A DNA stretch of 64,000 bases, from NCBI RefSeq assembly GCF_001956295.1, contig NZ_MRTD01000002.1, forward strand, positions 498,501 to 562,500, in the 5' to 3' direction. Source of the stretch: Paenibacillus sp. FSL A5-0031. Its GTDB lineage: Bacteria > Bacillota > Bacilli > Paenibacillales > Paenibacillaceae. Below the pieces are notes generated by a model. The model ran no database searches. It was not told the DNA's origin and was given only the letters and a program-made list of their open reading frames with translations. Position 1 is the first letter of the stretch, and each line of letters opens with the position of its first letter. The position numbers were made by a program, and so were the translations under genes. This document shows, in pieces, positions 43,973 to 52,842 of the stretch.

Positions 43973-44011
43973 CAAAAAAAAGAACCACCCTCGTAGTTAA
44001 ACAGGTGGTTC
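43973..44011 (-). terminator. Terminator for the SUKH/ankyrin gene run
   Basis: GAACCACC (43982-43989) pairs with GGTGGTTC (44004-44011); on the - strand eight or more T follow. It lies about 115 bp after the SMI1 gene stop. The rest of 43831-44126 holds this hairpin and repeat B only. Confidence 0.75.
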
Positions 44012-44075
44012 AAGACTATAGGTTTAATACAGCGAGCGCTATTACTATGCTTCGTAAGGCTTCTTGAAAGAGTTT

Positions 44076-44105
44076 TGCCCTACTTATAATACGGTTCGCC
44101 TTAAC
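44076..44105 (-). repeat. rlmH-tail repeat B (att-like)
   Basis: TACTTATAATACGGTTCGCC (44081-44100) differs from the rlmH tail at few positions; on the - strand it reads Gly-Glu-Pro-Tyr-Tyr-Lys then TAG. The sequence before it (GTTTTGCCC) matches the flank of repeats A and C (TTTCGCCGT). Same orientation as rlmH. Confidence 0.6.
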
Positions 44106-44126
44106 GGGTCTACCGAATTGGACTAA

Positions 44127-44570
44127 TCACCACTCATAAAAGTTTTCCTCGACCAGCAACTCAAATGAATCCGCTACTAACTTGATCTCCCCGGTATCGT
44201 GGTAACAGATGAGTACCTTTCCTGACCGATCGATGATAATCGGGTCGCCGGAACCATCCATAGAAATGACATAACTAGTTCGTAAAACCTCTGCGCAGGG
44301 AAGCTCCTTGAATTGCTCTCGGAACTCCAACGTCAAATCAATAACCGTTTCATTTCCGAGACTAGAACCGTTAGAGAATGCATGTACCGCAAGACCTGCA
44401 TATGCTCCGCCAAACGTCCTTATAAAATGTACGTAATCTTCATGAAAGCTTACATTCAGCCGTTGCTGTGCCTTAGCAATTTCCTCTTGGCTCGCCGGAA
44501 TGCCTACTAGTGTGCTATTATCCTCCCGATGAAGGAAATTCTTTAATCTCTCCATTAACGCATCCTTCAT
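44127..44570 (-). CDS. SMI1/KNR4 (SUKH) family protein
   Basis: 147 residues with the SUKH fold: IPASQEEIAKAQQRLNVSFHEDYVHFIRTFGGAYA, the strand YVISMDGSGDPIIIDRSGKV and a C-terminal FELLVEENF. Many SUKH proteins are immunity factors against secreted or contact-dependent nucleases and other toxins. AAAGGAG lies 8 nt before the ATG. It is last in a run of four - strand genes including an ankyrin protein and a second SUKH protein. No toxin is in view. Confidence 0.8.
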   Translation of the reverse strand: MKDALMERLKNFLHREDNSTLVGIPASQEEIAKAQQRLNVSFHEDYVHFIRTFGGAYAGLAVHAFSNGSSLGNETVIDLTLEFREQFKELPCAEVLRTSYVISMDGSGDPIIIDRSGKVLICYHDTGEIKLVADSFELLVEENFYEW

Positions 44571-44629
44571 AAGTTAATCTCCTTTGTACACTTTCTCCTT
44601 TACTAATGTGACCAATAGCGATTCTTTAT

Positions 44630-45709
44630 TTATAACTCTCCCTCAAGAAACTTAATGAGGTACATTTCAGGCTGCACGAGGAACTCTGTAAAGCTGCACA
44701 AATCCGCATACTCCTGGTGCTCCACGTCATAACAGCCTACCAAGCCTTTTTTCTTCGGATTCCATACTAGCTGCAGATCAGAGTAATTGTCGATATCGGC
44801 TGACAGACGCAACAGCTTTTGCCTGCCAACTTTCATCTCGATCGTATCAGTTAATGTAAAAAAATCGATATACCCGATTTTATATTCATTTTGCGCAAGC
44901 TCAAGGCGCAGCTTGTCTCCAATAAGAAAGCTGACCAGTTCATCGGTCAGTTTATATTTTTTTAGCTCAAACTTTTTATTTTCCATATTATGAAGCTCTG
45001 CCGGCTCCAGCGATTTCAAATAGTCAGCCAAGATTGTATTCTTATTGCTGACCGCAATCGTATACGGGCGCTCGCCGTCCTTTTCCGCAAAAGTCACGTC
45101 CGCACCGCGTTCAATCAAAAATTTGACCATGGCCAGATTACCCATGCGCGCGGCAACGGTTAACGGAGTCGCTTGGTAAGGATAGACCATATCCGGTTTA
45201 TTATAGTTGATGTTCACCCCATGATCGAGCAAATAGGTGAGTGTCTTATAGTCATGATCCGATACAGCTTGACGCAATACAGCACCGCCATGCAACTTCA
45301 TATCTAACCCCAGCTCATGAATGAGCGGGATATTGCTTTTGTTGCCATAGTAAGCCTGTGAATATGCGCCAGACCCGGTTTGATTGAGCTTGTCCAGCTT
45401 GGCTCCTTGCGCTGCAATGTAGCGAATGATGTCTTCCTTGCAATAGCGAACTGCTCGCAAAAAGGCCGGATTATGATTGACATTCAGGTTGACGCCGTGC
45501 GCTACCAGCAGCTTTACAACATCCATTTGCTGCAATATAAGCGCCAGATCAAGCGGACTTAAGGTGGTATGCTTGCTGAGTATGATGCCAGCTTCAATAT
45601 CCCAGCCTGCTGTAATTGCAGCTTGCAAAGCAGGAATATTTCCTTTGTAAATGTGCATCGCGATTTCCGGCAGATCCTCGAAATTCCCAATATCTTTTAG
45701 ATTTATCAT
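44630..45709 (-). CDS. Ankyrin-repeat protein with C-terminal extra domain
   Basis: 359 residues. Residues about 20-235 hold five to six ankyrin repeats, the clearest being PLDLALILQQMDVVKLLVAHGV and PLTVAARMGNLAMVKFLIERGA. A C-terminal domain of about 120 residues follows (KLTDELVSFLIGDKL ... LVQPEMYLIKFLEGEL) that I cannot name. No signal peptide. In Bacillota such proteins often sit in polymorphic-toxin immunity arrays; the two SUKH neighbours support that. Confidence 0.75.
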   Translation of the reverse strand: MINLKDIGNFEDLPEIAMHIYKGNIPALQAAITAGWDIEAGIILSKHTTLSPLDLALILQQMDVVKLLVAHGVNLNVNHNPAFLRAVRYCKEDIIRYIAAQGAKLDKLNQTGSGAYSQAYYGNKSNIPLIHELGLDMKLHGGAVLRQAVSDHDYKTLTYLLDHGVNINYNKPDMVYPYQATPLTVAARMGNLAMVKFLIERGADVTFAEKDGERPYTIAVSNKNTILADYLKSLEPAELHNMENKKFELKKYKLTDELVSFLIGDKLRLELAQNEYKIGYIDFFTLTDTIEMKVGRQKLLRLSADIDNYSDLQLVWNPKKKGLVGCYDVEHQEYADLCSFTEFLVQPEMYLIKFLEGEL

Positions 45710-45733
45710 TCATTAATCGCTCCTACACCTAGC

Positions 45734-46483
45734 TCAACTGTTATTTTCTGAAATTGCTTCGCACCCTTTTGACAAGAGCCACTGCTTCATAACGGCAAAC
45801 GCCTGCTGTACATCCTGTTCATAGAAAACAGCCACCTCTTGTTGGTAAGCATAATTCAATCGTACATAGCCACCTAGTTGCCGGTAGAACAGGAAGCATG
45901 CATATGGGGTCTCAATGGACAAATCCGGTGGAAAATCTGCTTGGCACATCCCAGCCAAATCGGGTAGCGAAAGCTGATCCTGCCCTTGTGGCAAACGTAA
46001 AAAGAGATGGCTCCGAGTACCTGTCCACGGTTCATAATAGACAGCTTCATCTTGACTGATTCCATACACCTGACGAAATATTTCGTCCAGCACCAAGGCG
46101 TACATCCCTTCGTCTTCCTGCTCCCGATCCTGCAGCGAAATCGCCTTAACGTGCTCCGCATGCCGAGGCAGCCAGAGCAGTACAGCCGTCTGGGGATGCA
46201 CGGCCAGAAAATCGCCGTCTACCGTTGTGCCTATAACGGTACACTCACTGATCTGTTGCTCAGTAATGGGGCTGTCTTCGTCATGCTCCCATAACCCGTA
46301 CTCAGCAAAGGGTTTAAGCACCTCCGTATCCGGCAGCTGAACATTCAACCAACCTCTGTAAGTCCCTTCGCCAAATCGCCGCAAAAACCGGAGGTAGCCC
46401 GGTGGATAAACAGCGGCGTCTTCCTTTGCAAGTGCTTGGTTTTGACCATCTGACAGCGGTTTTGGCCGCGATACAATGTACAT
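45734..46483 (-). CDS. SUKH-like (SMI1/KNR4) protein
   Basis: 249 residues from an ATG with GGGGGAG 5 nt upstream; the frame opens 20 codons earlier without a site. PPGYLRFLRRFGEGTYRGWLNV and the later VIGTTVDGDFLAVHPQ are the core of SUKH-type proteins. The C-terminal half (LFLRLPQGQDQLS ... KQWLLSKGCEAIS) is an additional alpha/beta part. Likely an immunity protein by family and context. Confidence 0.65.
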   Translation of the reverse strand: MYIVSRPKPLSDGQNQALAKEDAAVYPPGYLRFLRRFGEGTYRGWLNVQLPDTEVLKPFAEYGLWEHDEDSPITEQQISECTVIGTTVDGDFLAVHPQTAVLLWLPRHAEHVKAISLQDREQEDEGMYALVLDEIFRQVYGISQDEAVYYEPWTGTRSHLFLRLPQGQDQLSLPDLAGMCQADFPPDLSIETPYACFLFYRQLGGYVRLNYAYQQEVAVFYEQDVQQAFAVMKQWLLSKGCEAISENNS

Positions 46484-46555
46484 GAATACTCCCCCTATTT
46501 GGACTATTAAGTCTGCCGCTGTTGGCAGTCGGATGTACTTCATGGAAAATTCTTT

Positions 46556-47128
46556 TCAAAATTCATATTTCCCAAACTGTTTTCTGAGAGATTCTTCGTG
46601 CGGTATCCACTCCGAATCACTCCATAAAGACATTTTTACGAGTTCTGACAGCTTATCTACGGCTTGTACTGGACTCGTAATGCTAATGAAGTCGTCAAAA
46701 TCCTCATTACGAATATCCAACGCTATCCGCAGGTAGTCATCATTAATACGCTCTTCTTTGAGTTGTTCATATTCATCCCTCATCCACTGTTCACAAAAGA
46801 TTTTTTCGGCCCTAATCTCTCCATTCTCGAAAAACGACAACTCGAATAATTCCTCATTCATATATCCGGCGGTCATCACTGGCTCTTCGATAAGCCGGGA
46901 CAATGTTTTGCCAACCTCCTTCACCGTACCCCATACAAAATAATCGTGCAGCACGCTAATCCAGTTTTCGTTGCTTTTGCTTATGTACATGACGACTTTG
47001 ATCTCTTGAGCCTCATTATTTGGCTCGCCTAATACTGTGGCATGCCCTTCACTTAGCTCTCTTAATGCATCAACAGTCTTCTCAAGGTTTTTCGACTTAA
47101 TATGCAAATTCGCAAATGATCTTCCCAC
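46556..47128 (-). CDS. Protein of unknown function in the SUKH/ankyrin cluster
   Basis: 190 residues from a GTG with AGAGGAGG 7 nt upstream; an upstream ATG at 47161 would place that site inside the frame. The sequence begins GRSFANLHIKSKNLEKTVDALREL and continues with acidic alpha/beta sequence ending in HEESLRKQFGKYEF. No family recognised. It is the first gene of the cluster, and its position suggests another immunity-type protein. Confidence 0.6.
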   Translation of the reverse strand: MGRSFANLHIKSKNLEKTVDALRELSEGHATVLGEPNNEAQEIKVVMYISKSNENWISVLHDYFVWGTVKEVGKTLSRLIEEPVMTAGYMNEELFELSFFENGEIRAEKIFCEQWMRDEYEQLKEERINDDYLRIALDIRNEDFDDFISITSPVQAVDKLSELVKMSLWSDSEWIPHEESLRKQFGKYEF

Positions 47129-47329
47129 GAGATCGCCTCCTCTAATCACTTTTTTACTCAACCTGATTCTTGTTTATATCTTATAGATTGGTTCTATATA
47201 TGTATCTTATTTCCATTATAGTGATCGCTTGTCCTGAGTCTACCTACTTTTCACCTGAATTTTGGAATTTACGGTTGCAATGTTAGAGATATAGCCTTGA
47301 TCTCTCCAAATTTTCACAACAAAGCTTTT

Positions 47330-47379
47330 CACCGTCACATATGGCATGGTTCTCCGCTTTGTCTGCAACGGCTAGCTTT
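47330..47379 (-). repeat. rlmH-tail repeat C (att-like, degenerate)
   Basis: About 39 of 50 positions match repeat A (38106-38155), including CCGTCAC, GGTTCTCCGC and TGTCTG; the His-Lys codons have decayed. Same orientation as rlmH. Like repeat A it lies immediately beside a terminator and in front of the next - strand gene. Confidence 0.6.
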
Positions 47380-47384
47380 TGAAC

Positions 47385-47414
47385 AAAGACCATCCCGATA
47401 AAAGGATGGTCTTT
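47385..47414 (-). terminator. Terminator after YceI gene
   Basis: AAAGACCATCC (47385-47395) pairs with GGATGGTCTTT (47404-47414), 8 bp after the stop. Confidence 0.75.
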
Positions 47415-47421
47415 GGGATCT

Positions 47422-47955
47422 CTAATTTATTTTAATTGCCTCAATATAAAGTTCGATTATCACTTCATTTCCGACAATAATTCCACCCGTTTCAAGAGGC
47501 GAGTTGAATTTCAAACCAAATTCATTACGATCAATACTGGCTGTTGAATGAAAGCCTACACGTTCACGGCCGCGAGGGTCTTTGTTTAGTCCTTCAAAAA
47601 CGGTATGAAAAGTGACAGGTTTGGTTATTCCATGCAGAGTTAGATTGCCCGTAAGTTCATACTGTCGTTCGCCAGCAAAGACGCAGTTGGTGCTTTGAAA
47701 CACAATAGTTGGATACTTGTCAGCATGAAGAAAATCGTCGCTCCTCAAATGTTCATCTCGTTGTGCTTGACGAGTTGTGATACTATTTGCTTCTATGGAA
47801 GCCTGAATACCCATGGTTGTTAACTCGTTGGGATCAAAACTTAAAATCGCTTGGAAACGCTCAAATACTCCTTTAATTTTATTAATCATTAAATGCGTCA
47901 CCGAAAACTCGACGGAGCTGTGGTCCGGATCCACTTCCCATTTGATATTACTCAT
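47422..47955 (-). CDS. YceI-family lipocalin-like protein
   Basis: 177 residues with the YceI signature: WEVDPDHSSVEFSVTHLMINKIKGVFERF, then AQRDEHLRSDDFLHADKYPTI and LTGNLTLHGITKPVTF. The fold is a lipocalin-like barrel that binds polyprenoid or other isoprenoid lipids in characterised members. No signal peptide here, unlike E. coli YceI. AGAGGTGG lies 9 nt before the ATG. Separated from the nucleoside operon by a strong terminator. Confidence 0.85.
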   Translation of the reverse strand: MSNIKWEVDPDHSSVEFSVTHLMINKIKGVFERFQAILSFDPNELTTMGIQASIEANSITTRQAQRDEHLRSDDFLHADKYPTIVFQSTNCVFAGERQYELTGNLTLHGITKPVTFHTVFEGLNKDPRGRERVGFHSTASIDRNEFGLKFNSPLETGGIIVGNEVIIELYIEAIKIN

Positions 47956-48041
47956 GAATAAATTCCACCTCTATAATAGGATTATGAGAAAGGTCACCCT
48001 ATCTCCAAAACACTGCGCTATTCGCATACACCTAATATACA

Positions 48042-48077
48042 AAAACGCTACTGACAACGTAATGTCAGTAGCGTTTT
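48042..48077 (-). terminator. Terminator of the nucleoside operon
   Basis: Perfect 15-bp stem AAAACGCTACTGACA/TGTCAGTAGCGTTTT with an ACGTAA loop, 80 bp after the deoB stop. Confidence 0.85.
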
Positions 48078-48160
48078 AGCATTTTTTTGGTTCGCAGATG
48101 TCGATCATCTGTAGTGTGATACTCCCTAATTTAAAATGGGCAGGCGGTTCCAGATCAAGT

Positions 48161-49348
48161 TTATTTAAGCTCCTGTAAGAGACTCTGTCCAAACTGCGGC
48201 ATTTTCACATTAAAGTTATCTGCAACCGTTGCCCCAATATCCGAAAATGTCTTACTTACAGGTAACTCACTTTGCTGAGTGAAACTCTTGCTGTAGAGGA
48301 GTAAAGGAACATATTCACGGGTATGATCTGTACCCACATGAACAGGATCATTGCCATGGTCTGCTGTAATCATGAGAAGATCATCATCGCTCAGCTCGGC
48401 AAGCACTTCATTTAATCGATCATCAAATTGTTCTAGCGCTTTCCCATACCCGATCGGGTCTCTACGATGTCCATAAAGTGCATCAAAGTCAACAAGATTC
48501 AAAAAACTAAGTCCTGTAAAATCAGTATGAATGGTGTCCATGAGTTTATCCATGCCATCCATGTTCGACACTGTGCGCAAAGACTTGGTGACACCTTCAC
48601 CATCATATATATCTGAGATTTTGCCAATCGCTAATACATCGAACCCAGCATCCTTGAGCTCATTCATCACGGTTCTTCCATAAGGCTTCAAGGCATAATC
48701 ATGACGGTTCGATGTTCTCTTGAATTTTCCAGACTCTCCGAGGAATGGCCTGGCGATCACTCTGCCTAACATGTATTCCTCGCGTAACGTAATTTCTCTA
48801 GCTACCTCACAGATTTGATAAAGTTCTTCCACAGGGACAACCTCTTCATGAGCCGCAATCTGAATCACTGAATCTGCTGAAGTATAGACAATGAGTGTAC
48901 CAGTGTTCATATGCTCTTGCCCAAGTTCATCCAGAATAGCTGTACCGCTAGCTGGCTTATTGCCAATAACCTTTCGTCCCGTTTTTTGTTCTAATTCGTT
49001 AATTAATTCATTTGGAAACCCTTCAGGAAACACTTTGAAAGGAACATCGATTTTTATGCCCATAATCTCCCAGTGTCCAGTCATTGTATCCTTCCCGTTC
49101 GAAGCCTCCTGCATTTTGGTGAAATAAGCTAAAGGCTGCTCTACTTTGGGTACTCCGGGTATTTGGTCAATATGGCTTAACCCTAACTTAGATAAAACTG
49201 GAACATGCAGCCCATTCATTCTTTCTGCAATATGCCGTAATGTATGTGATCCTGTATCCCCAAACTTTTCAGCATCCGGAGCTTCTCCGATGCCTACAGA
49301 ATCCATAACAATGACGAAAATCCGCTTAAACCGAGGTGTTTGTTTCAT
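48161..49348 (-). CDS. deoB: Phosphopentomutase
   Basis: 395 residues, the full usual length. It interconverts (deoxy)ribose 1-phosphate and 5-phosphate in nucleoside breakdown. Alkaline-phosphatase-superfamily metal motifs are present: [20 protein letters not shown] at the N-terminus, the phospho-threonine loop [11 protein letters not shown], and TADHGNDP plus [10 protein letters not shown] near the end. It is the last gene of an operon with a nucleoside transporter, a base permease and DeoD. Confidence 0.95.
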   Translation of the reverse strand: MKQTPRFKRIFVIVMDSVGIGEAPDAEKFGDTGSHTLRHIAERMNGLHVPVLSKLGLSHIDQIPGVPKVEQPLAYFTKMQEASNGKDTMTGHWEIMGIKIDVPFKVFPEGFPNELINELEQKTGRKVIGNKPASGTAILDELGQEHMNTGTLIVYTSADSVIQIAAHEEVVPVEELYQICEVAREITLREEYMLGRVIARPFLGESGKFKRTSNRHDYALKPYGRTVMNELKDAGFDVLAIGKISDIYDGEGVTKSLRTVSNMDGMDKLMDTIHTDFTGLSFLNLVDFDALYGHRRDPIGYGKALEQFDDRLNEVLAELSDDDLLMITADHGNDPVHVGTDHTREYVPLLLYSKSFTQQSELPVSKTFSDIGATVADNFNVKMPQFGQSLLQELK

Positions 49349-49380
49349 GTTGATGCTCCTTCTATTTTAGCTGTACTCAA

Positions 49381-50562
49381 CTAAAATATGATTCCGATAA
49401 CGATGGCTGATAAAACGCTTACAAGTGTCGCGCCATATAACAACTTTAATCCAAATCGAGCAACCACATTCCCTTGTTTTTCATTCAAGCCTTTTACGGC
49501 ACCCACGATTGTACCAATGGACCCAAAGTTAGCAAATGAGATTAGAAACACAGAGACGATGGCTGTCGTACGATCACTAAAGCTGTCTTGAATTTTTACA
49601 AAATCAAGCATAGCCACAAATTCATTCGCCACTAATTTGGTCGCCATGATGCTGCCTGCACTAACAGCCTCAGACCATGGCACACCCATAACAAAGGCAA
49701 CCGGTGCAAAGACATAACCTAATGCTTCTTGGAACGAGATACCGAATATTCCAGCGAAAACGCCGTTAATTAAAGCAATTAACCCAACGAAACCAACCAA
49801 CATAACCCCAACCACGACGGCTACCTTAAAGCCATCCATGATATACTCACCCAGCATTTCGAAAAACGTTTGTTTTTCTTGTTCTTGAACTTCAACAATA
49901 TCCTCTTCAGGTTTAACCTCATATGGGTTGATGATGGATGCAATAATAAAACCGCCAAATAGGTTTAGTATTAATGCAGCTACAACATATCTAGGCTCCA
50001 GCATCGTCATATAGGAACCAACGATTGACATGGATACCGTCGACATTGCTGATGCACATAATGTGTACAGACGCTGCTTAGACAATAATCCGAGTTGATT
50101 TTTCACCGAAATAAACACTTCATTTTGTCCGACAATGGCAGCCGCAACCGCATTATAGGATTCCAATTTTCCCATACCATTTATTTTACTTAGGACCAGA
50201 CCAATATACTTTATAATAAACGGCAGTATTTTATAATGTTGCAGAATCCCGATAATCGCTGACATAAATACGATAGGCATCAATACAAAGAGGAAAAACG
50301 TGTGTGCCCCTTCGTTTGCCATTCCACCAAAAATAAAGTTAATCCCTTCATTTGCATATCCCAGTAATTTATCAAAACTATTGGCAAAGCCCTTAATTAA
50401 TAATTCCCCTATACTCGTTTTTAGTAGAAGTATTCCTAAAACAATCTGAACCACAATCATGACAATAATTGGTCGATATTTAATCTTTTTCTTATCATTA
50501 CTTGCAAGCCATGCCAGTATTAGAACAAGAATTAGACCAGCAACAGAAATGAGATAATGCAT
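49381..50562 (-). CDS. NupC-type concentrative nucleoside transporter
   Basis: 393 residues with about nine hydrophobic segments. It has the CNT-family layout: N-terminal helices, a gate-like domain, then the C-terminal core. [14 protein letters not shown] corresponds to the family's GQxE motif in the binding site, and [13 protein letters not shown] to the later conserved loop. It imports nucleosides with protons or sodium for DeoD and DeoB. Confidence 0.9.
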   Translation of the reverse strand: MHYLISVAGLILVLILAWLASNDKKKIKYRPIIVMIVVQIVLGILLLKTSIGELLIKGFANSFDKLLGYANEGINFIFGGMANEGAHTFFLFVLMPIVFMSAIIGILQHYKILPFIIKYIGLVLSKINGMGKLESYNAVAAAIVGQNEVFISVKNQLGLLSKQRLYTLCASAMSTVSMSIVGSYMTMLEPRYVVAALILNLFGGFIIASIINPYEVKPEEDIVEVQEQEKQTFFEMLGEYIMDGFKVAVVVGVMLVGFVGLIALINGVFAGIFGISFQEALGYVFAPVAFVMGVPWSEAVSAGSIMATKLVANEFVAMLDFVKIQDSFSDRTTAIVSVFLISFANFGSIGTIVGAVKGLNEKQGNVVARFGLKLLYGATLVSVLSAIVIGIIF

Positions 50563-50584
50563 CTTTACCCCTCCAAATTTTTGT

Positions 50585-51880
50585 TTATTGTCTTACCTTA
50601 CTCCGCTGTTTTTCCCTCCACATGAACCCCTGTTCCAAAATAATCGCTAACAGGCTTCCGCATATTAACCCATTATTTAAAATGGCGATCACGATCGGAG
50701 ACAAATGGATTGTGGCTGATGAAGGGATAAACATTAACCCCACACCCACTAGCAGAGAAACTCCACTAACAATAAAAGGTCGCTCTTCATGAATGACCTT
50801 TCGCAATTCCCTCAACGATATTCCAACCATCTTCACAAAAATAACGAATGTAACAGCATAGCCAATCGGAGCTGGAATGCCGGATATGACATTCATAATT
50901 GGCGGAAACAAGGATAAAACGATCACTAAGCTGCACCCTATTAAGAACGGCCTACGCTCTCTCATACCTGTCTGTTCAACATATCCCGCTGCTCCCGAAA
51001 TAGGCACCGAGCCAATCGCTCCTAGAGAGCCGCCAATAAAATGTGTAACCCCGGAAATAATTCCAGCACGCCAATAACGGCGATGATCCGTGGATTGCTT
51101 TTGCTCTATCACGGTTTCCATCAACCGGATGGATGCAATCGCATTGGTTATTAACAGCAGTGTTAATAACAACGCTGTAGTGATGGTCCCACCGTCAAAT
51201 CGCGGCCATCCAAATGGCAACATTTCGGGTAGATTAACTAGGTTTTCTGCTTGTGAAAAAACCGGTATATTACCAAAAACTATAAATAATAGCCAACCTA
51301 ACAATATACTAATGATCACCGAAAATTGTCGAAGTAACGCGATGCGGCAGCTCCCTAACCAAAAGGTAATGCAAACCACAATCCCACTAAGCAAAAACAC
51401 TTTAACATCTAACGTCGTATGGCTAGATGTAATTCCCATCATCCCTTTCATAAAAGAACCGCTTAATTGAAAGATCAATAACAGTAAATATATAAAAGTG
51501 ATGGTTGGTGTAAATAATCGGGCTATTTTATCCATTAGCTTAAAGGCTGAAATGAGGATAAATAAGACACCGCTAATGATCATTCCTCCACTTAAAGCTT
51601 GCAGAGCATCAATGTTAGAAGAATATAATACCCCCACTAAGCTCGCGTAAATGGTAAAAATGCTCCACCATAACCCTGCCGGACCTTCATGAATAGGAAG
51701 TTTATGACCAATCAGGCCTTGTAAAAAGCCTGCTATCCCCAAAGTAATAATGGTACTCTGGATGAGTCCAGCAGTCTCAATGGGTGTTAAGTTATATAAA
51801 TCTGCGATAGCAATTGGTGCAGCAATTGCGCCTGCGATCATAAAAATCATCCACTGCAATCCGGACAGAATTACTCTCAT
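50585..51880 (-). CDS. Nucleobase permease (NCS2, uracil/xanthine type)
   Basis: 431 residues with 12-14 hydrophobic segments. [24 protein letters not shown] and the late [27 protein letters not shown] are characteristic of the NCS2 (nucleobase-ascorbate) family. In this operon it probably exports or imports the purine base released by DeoD. Ion-coupled; exact base unknown. Confidence 0.8.
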   Translation of the reverse strand: MRVILSGLQWMIFMIAGAIAAPIAIADLYNLTPIETAGLIQSTIITLGIAGFLQGLIGHKLPIHEGPAGLWWSIFTIYASLVGVLYSSNIDALQALSGGMIISGVLFILISAFKLMDKIARLFTPTITFIYLLLLIFQLSGSFMKGMMGITSSHTTLDVKVFLLSGIVVCITFWLGSCRIALLRQFSVIISILLGWLLFIVFGNIPVFSQAENLVNLPEMLPFGWPRFDGGTITTALLLTLLLITNAIASIRLMETVIEQKQSTDHRRYWRAGIISGVTHFIGGSLGAIGSVPISGAAGYVEQTGMRERRPFLIGCSLVIVLSLFPPIMNVISGIPAPIGYAVTFVIFVKMVGISLRELRKVIHEERPFIVSGVSLLVGVGLMFIPSSATIHLSPIVIAILNNGLICGSLLAIILEQGFMWREKQRSKVRQ

Positions 51881-51913
51881 TTCTTTCTCACTCTCTTTTC
51901 CTAACCCTTAAAC

Positions 51914-52630
51914 CTATAAACTAGTTTCATCAATGATTGTATTAAGAGCTACTTCTACCATTTCATAAAAGGACTGTTCACTTTCTTGATGAGTTAAGTG
52001 CTCCTGCGTTAATAATTGACTGCCCACGGTCAAAATGGACAGTGCTTTTACACCATATTTAGCAGCCAACGTATAGAGCGATGTACTTTCCATTTCTACT
52101 GCTAATACGCCAAAGTCCATAAATTTGTGAAGTCGATCCAACGTTTCACGATAAAATTCATCAGAATTATAAATGTTGCCAACAAAGACTTTCGCTTGCT
52201 TACCTTGTGTTTGTTGATATGCTTTCATTAACAATGAGAAATCCGCCGTAGGCGCATAGTTGCAGCCATGGAAAATCTTCTCCGTCAGATTGCTGTCTGA
52301 AGACACGGCTTGGGCTAATACAATATCACGGATATTTACTTCTTCTTGCATCGCGCCACATGTGCCAATGCGAATCAATTTCTTCACTTCGTAATCGATG
52401 ATCAGTTCCGTTGCATATATGCTCATCGATGGGTTCCCCATCCCTGTCCCTTGAACCGACACCGGCACACCGTTGTATAACCCAGTGTATCCATACATAC
52501 CTCTTACTTCGTTATAGCAATAGGCTTCCTCTAAAAAATTCTCTGCTACAAATTTTGCACGCAAAGGATCTCCTGGAAGCAAAACACGTTCTGCTATTTC
52601 TCCTTTTTTTGCACCTAAATGCCTGCTCAT
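51914..52630 (-). CDS. deoD: Purine nucleoside phosphorylase, DeoD type
   Basis: 238 residues, start ATG 52630 with GGAGG 6 nt upstream (the frame is open 54 codons further but without a site). It cleaves purine (deoxy)nucleosides with phosphate. Visible motifs: AERVLLPGDPLRAKFVAE (phosphate loop), RIGTCGAMQ, and LAVEMESTSLYTLA with the ribose-binding Glu. The family forms hexamers. Placed first among the catabolic genes behind the Mga-type regulator. Confidence 0.9.
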   Translation of the reverse strand: MSRHLGAKKGEIAERVLLPGDPLRAKFVAENFLEEAYCYNEVRGMYGYTGLYNGVPVSVQGTGMGNPSMSIYATELIIDYEVKKLIRIGTCGAMQEEVNIRDIVLAQAVSSDSNLTEKIFHGCNYAPTADFSLLMKAYQQTQGKQAKVFVGNIYNSDEFYRETLDRLHKFMDFGVLAVEMESTSLYTLAAKYGVKALSILTVGSQLLTQEHLTHQESEQSFYEMVEVALNTIIDETSL

Positions 52631-52812
52631 ATGGTTTCCTCCAATAATCTGAATACTGCACTCAGATTTTCCGAAATCGCTTCCATTTACCGACGGGAAA
52701 ATAGATGCTTTAGTATTTTCCAAACGAATTTCCTTAAGGAAGGTCAGCCTTAATCGTTTAGAACCTGCTTTGAGCATAAGGTTTTTTATCATCGCAAACT
52801 AGACCAAAATCT

Positions 52813-52841
52813 TACGTAGGGTACGGAAAATAATTGGTCAA
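52813..52841 (-). promoter_or_regulatory. Possible promoter of the deoD operon
   Basis: On the - strand TTGACC (52841-52836) and TACGTA (52818-52813) with a 17-bp spacer; the -10 is weak, which would fit need for an activator. The about 180-nt leader before deoD holds a TTCCTTAAGGAA palindrome and a short TCTGA/TCAGA stem, but no purine-riboswitch core that I can find. Confidence 0.35.
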
Positions 52842-52842
52842 A

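Noticed and set aside
52631-52792. 54-codon N-terminal extension of DeoD
   Set aside because: No ribosome site at the upstream start; GGAGG precedes the ATG at 52630, which gives the standard 238-residue length.
52631-52840. Purine riboswitch in the deoD leader
   Set aside because: The leader lacks the conserved loop and junction sequences of the purine aptamer; only short palindromes were found.
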